A DNA stretch of 64,000 nt from Nemertoderma westbladi (lineage: Eukaryota > Xenacoelomorpha > Nemertodermatida > Nemertodermatidae): the NCBI GenBank assembly GCA_032718475.1, contig JAUCBJ010001113.1:7501-71500 (forward strand). The letters run 5' to 3'. Below the pieces are notes generated by a model that worked only from the letters and a program-made list of their open reading frames with translations, was not told the origin of the DNA and did no database searches. How positions within the stretch are numbered: the first letter of the stretch is position 1; every line of letters begins with the position of its first letter. This document shows positions 56,684 through 64,000 of the stretch, in pieces. The position numbers and the translations under genes were made by a program.

Positions 56684-59600
56684 ATGGAGAAGGAAATTAG
56701 AGCGCAACCGCGGAGAGAATTTACTGCCAGAGAGGAGGCAGAGCTGCCATTTGCCCGACCGGGATGTAAAGATTCGAATGTTTACTACCACGGGAGGTCG
56801 GTGATGGAGCTAAATGGGAAATATAAACCAGCTTATGATAAAGAGTTAAGGAGGGAAAGAATGAGAGCGTTGGGGGACCGTATGGAAGTTTTGCGCTCGG
56901 TATCCCTATGATTTCGCGTTAGACGTGTGCGACATTAGCGAAGACCCGGACGAGGAGATTGCGCGGCTGTACCACATGAATATGTATTTACGACACGAAG
57001 AGCCGCTACCTGCAGTCCGAGATCAGTTCGACGGAATGCATCTGTATCGGAGGACTCGAGGCAAGGATCAAGAGACGTCGAAGGTCTTCAGTCCGGATTT
57101 GTTCCACAGGCCGTATCTCAACCCCGACCGGTGTATTATTCCGACGGCAACGAACCTGCGATATTGGTAGATCACCCGGAGTCGCGAGAAGCGATTAGAT
57201 TCTTGTCGATGGTGAGGATGTCGGATCATTGGAACGTCGACAGTCTACGGGAAGTTTTATGCGCGAAGTTCTTGCATGATGTCCCGATGCAGATCACAGA
57301 CTACGACACATTGGATAAGATTGGAGCTCCGGGAAAAGAGAGTAAGTTATTTGGATGGTTAGACAAGTACATCAAGGTATGGGTCGCGGTGGCTACATTC
57401 CCAGATGACGAGGAGGTAGACCAGGCGTGGCTGAGGAGAAAGGGATCTTACACCCGATATGACGACCACAAGGCTATCGAGCGCATGTGGACCCCATCCG
57501 ACGAGATTCAGCGTCAGTGGAGGAAAACGGAGGAATCACTGCAGGATTGGAGAGTGATGTTTTACGACAATGAAGGAGGGTCTCATCAGGAATGCTTGAC
57601 TAGTAAGTGTATTCAAATTCGCGCGGCCGATGGTGTAACTCATGTGTTTATGCGCGTAAGGGCGGATAGAGAGAGACCGGAGCCCATAATCACAACGCAA
57701 TATCGGAAGGGGAAGGATCCTAGGGAACAGATTTTGGAGGTATGCAGGCGAGGAGGTATGCACGGAGCGGAGCGTATCGACGCCAGGATGCTACCCAAGA
57801 AGGTTAGAGAGGCGATTCTTAGCCAAGATTATGTCAAGGTGGGATCGGGAGTCCAGAGTGATTTGGAGAGTGACTTCAACGCCATGACTGATTTAGAAGA
57901 TAGATTGCCGAGACCGTTTGTCGACACCAAGCTATTGTTGCTATGGGCACAAGACATGGGAATTTATAGGGAGTATCCCAACTCTGCCAAGACTGGTATG
58001 GGCTTCATAGCACATTTATTGTATAATTGGGACTTCAAGTTGAAGACGCAGAAGAAATACGAGGAGGCGTATGGTGAATATAACACGCCACCGGGAGCGG
58101 AGTTCAAATCCCACTTCAAGCGGCAAGCGTTAGTGTATTGGAACATATGCGCGCCACCCCGTGCGTCACTACAATATTATTTGGTGCTTGAGTCGAACAC
58201 GGTAACTTGTTTATTAGCGGATATCGTTGCGCGAGTTTTGAAGCGTCATCCATTGGTGTTCGGAGGAGATCAATACGTTCGCTCGAAAGGGGGAATCCAA
58301 TCCGACGTGATGAAGCGTTTCTTAACCCCGTTCTTCAACCAATCGCTAGAGAATACGTCGATGGTTAGGAGAGGATTAGCAATATTCGAAGGGATATATC
58401 GACAGAATATCGGAGATTTGGGAGACCGACCGTCGATGGAGTATCCGACGCCAGAAGCTTTGGAGAAGTGGTTCGGGAATCAAACCCGCGGGTTTGGTAC
58501 TCCCTTCCACTCGGAGGCTGATAGACCTGTTAGAGAGGGTTGGCCGGAGACGTTAGTAGAGGTGTTTGGAGTAGATCTTCCGGTGGAGAAGACATATCCG
58601 AAACGAACGCGGGAGGAAATATTGGAGATAGAGGACAAGGGCGAGGATGTTTACTTCGTTCCGGATCGACAACCGCTGACCGGAGAGGACGACATCGTAT
58701 TAGACATTGGGAAAGAAGGAAGTGCGAAACCGATTGGAGACCTCATATATGAGAGGGCCTGGTTTCCACAAGCGCGTAGGTGCAAGTTGTGCGGCAGCAC
58801 AAGGCACAATCAAAAATCGTGCGACGCGGTAGTGGAGGCGGCGCATAAGGTCTGCCGTTGGTGCAATGAGACCGACCATTCGTTTCATACGTGCACCGTT
58901 TTCATTTCTCAATGTGGATATTGTGGAGTAAAGGGACATCGTAGCGCGAGATGCCAACTGCGAGACGATTCCTTCCAGAACCATAGCGCTAACCTACTTC
59001 GGGAGATGCTAGATAAGTGGGAGAGTGTGGCTGACTACCACATTCAAGCGCAGATGCGTTGGTTACCATTTAAGGCGGGATATGGATTTTGGGCGGTAGA
59101 CCCGTCACATGTTGCGTACGAACCATATCTACAGTCGCTACCACAATATCAGGAGCTCATCCTAACTGCTCAAGACCTTCCACAGAACACTGGAGTCATA
59201 GTCGTTCGGGAATACTTCAGACAACTAAATATGGACAACAAGTACACTTGGAACTTTGTTGCTATTTGCGACCGTATTACAAAGGGTTTGTTTTCGGAAA
59301 CTAGGAAAGTGGTGCGCGCGCGAGGAGATTGGAGGATGGCGGCTATTCAATACCGCAACGAATTCCTGTTGACTCACGTACCAGTGGGGTCGTTGACCGC
59401 TCAAAGGATCGAGGAACAGCGAACCGCAGCGCCCACAACGACGACCGTTGGAGCTCAAGGCTCACGGAAGGAACCAGGAGGAGAGGTCCAAGACAAGCGT
59501 CAAGTCAAGGACGACCACTATCACTCGATTATAGAGGCTCAGCGATTGCAACGCAAGGCGCAGGGTGCGTCGGAGAAGGCGCGGGTGCAATTGCAGAAGG

Positions 59601-59821
59601 AAGAGTTGGCGGAAGCGACCACAGGAGCACGACAATCGGGACGAGGCCGAGGGAGAAGCACGAGCCGGGAATCTGTCGGAGCTCGGGGAACATCGTCGCC
59701 GGTTCCGGGGAGTGACGCCTCACGGACCACGTCAACGGAGTCAACTGGAGGACGATTGGTGTATCTGGGTAGGGGGCGAAAGAGAGGAGCGAGCCCGAAG
59801 AACCCAGGAGCGGGTCAGTAA
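56684..59821 (+). pseudogene. Large uncharacterised protein with three CCHC zinc knuckles
   Basis: About 1045 codons from ATG 56684. Frame 2 holds 56684-56911, a different frame carries 56925-57165 (LDVCDISEDPDEEIARLYHM...), then the original frame returns and is open to 59821, so two compensating indels are implied. Three CX2CX4HX4C knuckles in a row (CKLCGSTRHNQKSC, CRWCNETDHSFHTC, CGYCGVKGHRSARC; 58779-58955) indicate nucleic-acid binding. The long upstream part is globular and acidic/aromatic. The tail is Arg/Gly/Ser-rich (GARQSGRGRGRSTSRES). No protease, polymerase or transferase motif was recognised. The knuckles and its place after a possible LTR and primer site suggest a Gag-like frame of an LTR element, but a host gene cannot be excluded. 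Confidence 0.5.
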
Positions 59822-60034
59822 TGCATCGTATCACGGGGCGACAGACTCTAGATATATACATCATCGTCGCTCTGATGTATATTGTAGCATTTGTAAATAT
59901 CCGACTTGACTCATATACACTAGTCGCACTGATTTGGATTTATATTATGAGAGAGGCGAAGGAGGTGATTGGGGAGACAAACCTGCGGGTTTGGCTTACT
60001 CCTTTCACCTGCCCTAGCAAAATTTTTTATAATT

Positions 60035-60190
60035 TGAAAGTATTTTTGTAAATTTAATTTGTATGTAGTAATCATTATGTAGAACGAATGAGAAACAGTA
60101 TTTTGTAAATTTAATTTGTATGTAATAATCGTTAACATTGAGAGAGATAATATTTTGTAAAATTAATTTGTATGCAATTCATTATGCAAT
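60035..60190. repeat. Three 60-75-bp tandem units
   Basis: TTTTGTAAATTTAATTTGTA with a following TGTAGTAATC-like piece occurs at about 60045, 60100 and 60152 with changes. Confidence 0.65.
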
Positions 60191-60354
60191 ATCTATGGCA
60201 ATATTTGTAAATAGTATAGTATCAAGATATTTAGATTATTTGAAGGAGATTTATTTTATTTTGTATACATCGCCTTACACTCTTCTACAATTGGAGGGAA
60301 ACATTGCATGATTTCCCTTGGAGCGGTGTTACGGTATATGGCGCTGTACCTACA

Positions 60355-60465
60355 TTATGTAATACATTAGTCCGTTATACAGTATAATATGTTAGTCCAT
60401 TATACAGTATAATATATTAGTCCATTATATAGTATCATATATTAGTCCGTGATGCAGTATAATTA
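60355..60465. repeat. Four 27-bp tandem units
   Basis: ATTAGTCCATTATACAGTAT and close variants follow one another four times. Confidence 0.8.
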
Positions 60466-60894
60466 TTTAGATAAGACATAATGCGCAATGATATTTAGAT
60501 AAGGAAGTTGAAACGCCCATATATTTTGAACTCATCCATTTTGTATAGTATGTAGCCCTACCTATGTAGTTTTGTAATAGGATATAAGTAGATAGTTCCA
60601 GGGTAGCAAGTCCTTGTTGGACCCTGGATCTGGGCTTGCCGTTATTAGCCTTGATGAGGCTAGCTATTGGTTTTAATTTCTCTATAATTGCGCTAAATTT
60701 ATATTTGTGCATGATATTATTAGTACCGCCAAATTAAGCATCGGGAAAATTACCTTTTATGGTGGCAATTTACGATTTCAGGGAGCTATAGGCCCACAAT
60801 CCGGCTCTCTTATTGGCCTAACTGCTTCCAGGTTGGTCTAATGTTAGCTCGGATTGGGGAGCCAATGAGAGATCGATTGCATCACCCTTCTCAA

Positions 60895-60935
60895 ATCACC
60901 TATAAATTGGCCTACTTCCATTGTTACCTACATTC
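60895..60935 (+). promoter_or_regulatory. TATA-like box
   Basis: CCTATAAATTGG followed 25-35 bp later by a CATTCTGC/TTATCAC start-like stretch. It could serve an LTR promoter; there is no independent support. Confidence 0.25.
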
Positions 60936-61635
60936 TGCTTATCACACATCCTTAGTCATCCATTCCACACCCACACAGCTCACCTTCAACTATTATTCGA
61001 TGCTTAGTTTTTCTGTGTAAATTACTGCCCCTTTTTGATTTCTTGCAATGATTCGTTAATTTGCAATTTCTGTTTGATTCTTGTTTGTGTTTCTCAATCA
61101 ATCTCAATGATCGCTGTTAATTACAAGTTGGAACTATGATTTCTACCCCTTAGTAAATGGTTCTATGTGATTCCTTTCGACAATAATCCTACGGGATTTC
61201 TCAGACTGTCAGACTTTTGTGATTTGCATGTGCCGCTACGGTAGCTACTCATTCTGATGGAGGGCTAGGGTACCGGTAAGCGCGGCGGGCGCATCGGGGG
61301 GTTAGCGACGACGGGAGTGCGGAGGATTCAAAGACAAGCAACATTGGGGGGATTACTATTGCGCGCGCAAGTTTGCAGCGTAGAGTGGGTCAGGTACGCC
61401 GGTTCGGCAATTAGGGGCTGATGATCCAGGTTTTGTCTCTATTTTGTAGTATTAGGGGGACAGGAATTGGGTTAGTTAGGAAGCCTAGACGTAGCCGGGA
61501 GAGATCTGCATCCTTTACATTGCGAGTTGCGAGTTGTGAATTGCTAGCTAAACTGTAGATTGCGATTGTTGTTATGCTGATTGGTGTGTTACTAAAGTGT
61601 GCCTAATGAATCACGAATGCTTGGATAGGCGCTCT

Positions 61636-63629
61636 TGGAACTTCCCCGGACCCGGACTCCCGTTTGACTTATGGGAAGCTGCCTGGGAAGACATACACAG
61701 GATGGGAGTGACAAAAGACATCAGTGATCCAGCTGTATGGAAGAGGTCGGCAGCAGGATACATACAGGGATTCTTCAGCTCTTTGGAGCGATTAGAGGAA
61801 CAACTGTTTCGACAACCCCAAGGACCTCAAGAGCAGGGAGAGCTGCTTTATCAAGTTAGAGAAAGAATTCTAAGAATCAGACTAATCCTATCGGCCTTTG
61901 AGGAAGCTTCGAAAAGAAGACAAGACACGTCGTTGCAAGTTGCTGTAAAGACTTGGTTCCAGCGGGTGAGTCTCAAGGTTCAAGGAACGGCCCAGTGGAA
62001 ATCTCAGCTGGCTGAGCGCTCAACCCATGGAGAATCAACAGACGCTACCTTTTCTCAAGTGGAAAGCGAAGCAACAGCAGAGAAACCGCATAAGAGGGAT
62101 GCTATTGACATCTATCTGTAGGACTATCAACGCTTTCTAGGTGATGAAGAGTTGAGGAGAAGGCTGGATGGACTTCGCCCTAATAGTGAAGGAGCCAAGC
62201 TTGTGTTGGACGCAATAGATGTGGAAATGTTAGCTGCGAACCACGCTAAATTTGATAAAAGCATCCGCATCGCTAAGGTTCAAGAAGAACAAGTAAAGAA
62301 AAAACGTATAGAAGACAGAAAGACAGTAGCAGCGGCAGCGGCAGAGGCAGAAGCGGAAAGAAAGGCAGCAGAAGTGGAAAAGAAAGCGGCAATGGCAGCG
62401 GCAGAAGCGGAAAGAAAAACGGCCGAAGTGGAAAGAAAAGCGGCAGTGGCAGCGGCAGAAGCGGAAAGAAAAACGGCCGAAGTGGAAAGAAAAGCGGCAG
62501 TGGCAGCGGCAGAAGCGGAAAGAAAAGCGGCAGAAGCAGAAAGAAAAGCGGCAGTGGCAGAAGCAGAACGGAGGGCATCTGAAGAGACAACCCAACTAGA
62601 GTTGGAAAATCTTCAAGAGAGGCAAGACAACTTCAATAAACAGTTGACAGCTAGTCAAATGATGAGTCGATCTACTCCCAAACGACAGGGATTTACATCC
62701 TCTGATGAAGGCGATACCACCGATCCTGAAGGCGGAGGAAATAGATATTGTCTAAGTAGGCGTAGAAGAATGTCCCACCGTCAGAAATTGCCGGATTTGC
62801 CCCCAGCTGTTAGAAGGCAACTAGCTAGCACAGACTTAGGTAGTACAGAACCCACAGACCAAATAATTAAAATAGAAAGACTCCCTACTATAGTAGATGA
62901 GCCTGAAATAATTAGGCCTGTTCTTGAAACCACCCCTTCGGTGATAGAGACACCTGTGCTCCCAGAACCTACCTCTAAATTCCCTTTGCACAGCACTAAA
63001 CTACCTGTGCCCCACAAAACAACCCCTGAGACAGTTCCTGTCCTGGACTCCGAGCGAAATATCAATGATTTGTTGCCCGTTGTCCCTCGTCTACCCGCTA
63101 CTATGTTGGCGGCTCCCGCTTCGGCGGTCGAGTGGGTGGATGAGGGGCGGCGGGGGATGAATCTCCTGCTCGGGCAGATGCAGGAGACTGTTCATCAGTT
63201 TAAAAGAACAGTAAGGGAAAGTAGGTTAGAGTTGCAAGAAGTGCAGCAGAGTATCGCGTTAGAACGCGATAAATTAGTAAATACACAAATGGGTATACCA
63301 CCACCCCCTGTAACAATGTGTCAACCTGTTAGGTCTGAAGTATTTCATGCGCAAGGTGTGGAGCCTACACGCATCTATACTGCTAGTGAAGTGGAAACTC
63401 CTATAGTAAACCCTATTAAGGGTAATTATAAACCTGTTGACAATGATATTCCATATAGACTTGATAATAATCTGAGAAATTTATATACCGATAACTCGAT
63501 ATTAAATAACACGATGGCCCAAGAAAGTTTTACGCGTCAAATGGCTAGAACCGAAGCCCGTCAAGCGGTAAAGTTGGGGAGAGATCGTCAAGTTCAATGG
63601 AGATGAGATGAAATGGTTACCTTTTAATA
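61636..63629 (+). mobile_element. BEL-1, second partial copy (gag part)
   Basis: Begins abruptly at AACTTCCCCGGACCCGGACT and ends after TTACCTTTTAAT, matching 15842-17859 throughout at high identity. Both ends are sharp and no LTR adjoins, so this is a fragment placed here by recombination or deletion. Confidence 0.95.
61636..63629 (+). pseudogene. gag: BEL-1 Gag, second copy
   Basis: Frame open from 61597 to 63606 except a TAG at 62119-62121. Here the G missing near 16170 in the first copy is present, so the two N-terminal parts are fused in frame. The Ala/Glu/Lys coiled coil (62320-62570) has a different number and order of EAERKAA units from the first copy. An extra G near 63580 shifts the frame just before the break. 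The first-copy frames and this one together define the intact Gag layout. Confidence 0.9.
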
Positions 63630-64000
63630 GATGAAAGGGTAAGAATAAGTAAGAAAATAATAAGTTTAATTCAGAGTATAAAATATAATTGTCAAGCAGT
63701 ATATTAGGTACTATAATATACAATTCGAATCGGTACGGCAGTACGGTAGGGCCCAGGCAAAATAAATATATTTCAACTGCAGATCGCAGCCATTATCAAT
63801 CACTGAATCAGATAATGAATTGGTAACCGGTAGTGGTACATCTGTTGCTTAAATATAAATTCTTATACAGTATGAGATGAGATAGTAGTGAATATTGCAC
63901 AAAACGAACTTACTACAGTACAAATTATTACTATTACCAAATAAACACATAAATGAAATTACCTAACTACAGTATAATCACAACTATATAGCACACAACA
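63630..64000. other. Unassigned AT-rich end of window
   Basis: No gene or repeat partner seen; ACCGGT and TACAGTA words as elsewhere in the background DNA. Confidence 0.35.

Larger units (their letters stand above)
59822..61635. other. Non-coding region with tandem repeats and promoter-like DNA
   Basis: No gene seen. Includes the motif CAAACCTGCGGGTTTGG (59978-59994), two tandem arrays, a TATAAAT box near 60901 followed by a pyrimidine-rich start-like stretch, and GC-rich DNA from 61260. It could contain an LTR or leader, but no repeat partner is present. Confidence 0.35.

Noticed and set aside
56684-59821. Terminal uridylyltransferase (TUT4/7-like) identity for the CCHC protein
   Set aside because: The knuckles are similar in style, but no nucleotidyltransferase GS motif with paired Asp or PAP-associated domain could be found.
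61636-63629. Second BEL-1 copy as a complete element continuing past the window
   Set aside because: The match stops sharply at 63629 in the Gag region and unrelated DNA follows to 64000.

Overview
This is an animal (metazoan) genomic window that is almost entirely mobile DNA. No host gene was recognised. Signs of an invertebrate are AT-rich background DNA with frequent ACCGGT and AGGCCT words, BEL/Pao, Copia and non-LTR retrotransposons, Polinton/Maverick DNA, and a tRNA-derived SINE whose body contains GTCGATAAAATGAGTACC, a sequence I associate with several invertebrate SINEs. I cannot name the species.

Layout. 1-14 kb: remnants of a Polinton/Maverick lying as an inverted duplication (integrase, a 55-aa gene and a pX-like gene on the minus strand at 4.2-5.5 kb, and again on the plus strand at 7.4-10.7 kb). 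A non-LTR element sits in the middle and long inverted repeats (A at 1-2 kb, B at 12.3-14 kb) lie outside. The right integrase copy is split by a 1535-bp TA-flanked DNA transposon; the left copy preserves the empty site. 15.4-24.2 kb: a decayed BEL/Pao element (BEL-1) with a TTAA-flanked MITE in its pol gene. 24.2-27.4 kb: a probable LTR followed by a decayed unidentified reading frame. 27.5-28.7 kb: a third copy (C) of the A/B repeat. 29-47.5 kb: a second Polinton on the minus strand, with a 131-aa gene, a TBP-like gene, family-B DNA polymerase, a DEDD-like nuclease gene, an adenain-type protease and perhaps the end of the major capsid gene. Its polymerase gene is split by a young Copia element (5-bp TSD, LTRs differing at one position) and by a 5'-inverted LINE that itself holds a TTAA-flanked MITE. 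A patchwork of LINE and BEL fragments (43.4-46.1 kb) and a SINE interrupt the rest. 48-56 kb: a second BEL/Pao lineage (BEL-2) whose integrase region is missing and replaced by a LINE 3' end. 56.2-59.8 kb: a large uncharacterised reading frame with three CCHC zinc knuckles. 61.6-63.6 kb: a second, truncated copy of BEL-1 gag.

The most interesting observation is the minus-strand gene at 30144-30917. It looks like a TATA-binding-protein core (two repeats, an SYEPEMF motif, about 193 codons) carried by a Polinton. It is split by a candidate 192-bp intron whose two ends lie in identical 15-bp copies containing AG|GT, which resembles intron gain by insertion or duplication. TATA-like boxes lie in front of this gene and its neighbour, and a duplicated TATA-containing unit lies nearby. 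Functional claims rest on reading alone; no database search was run.
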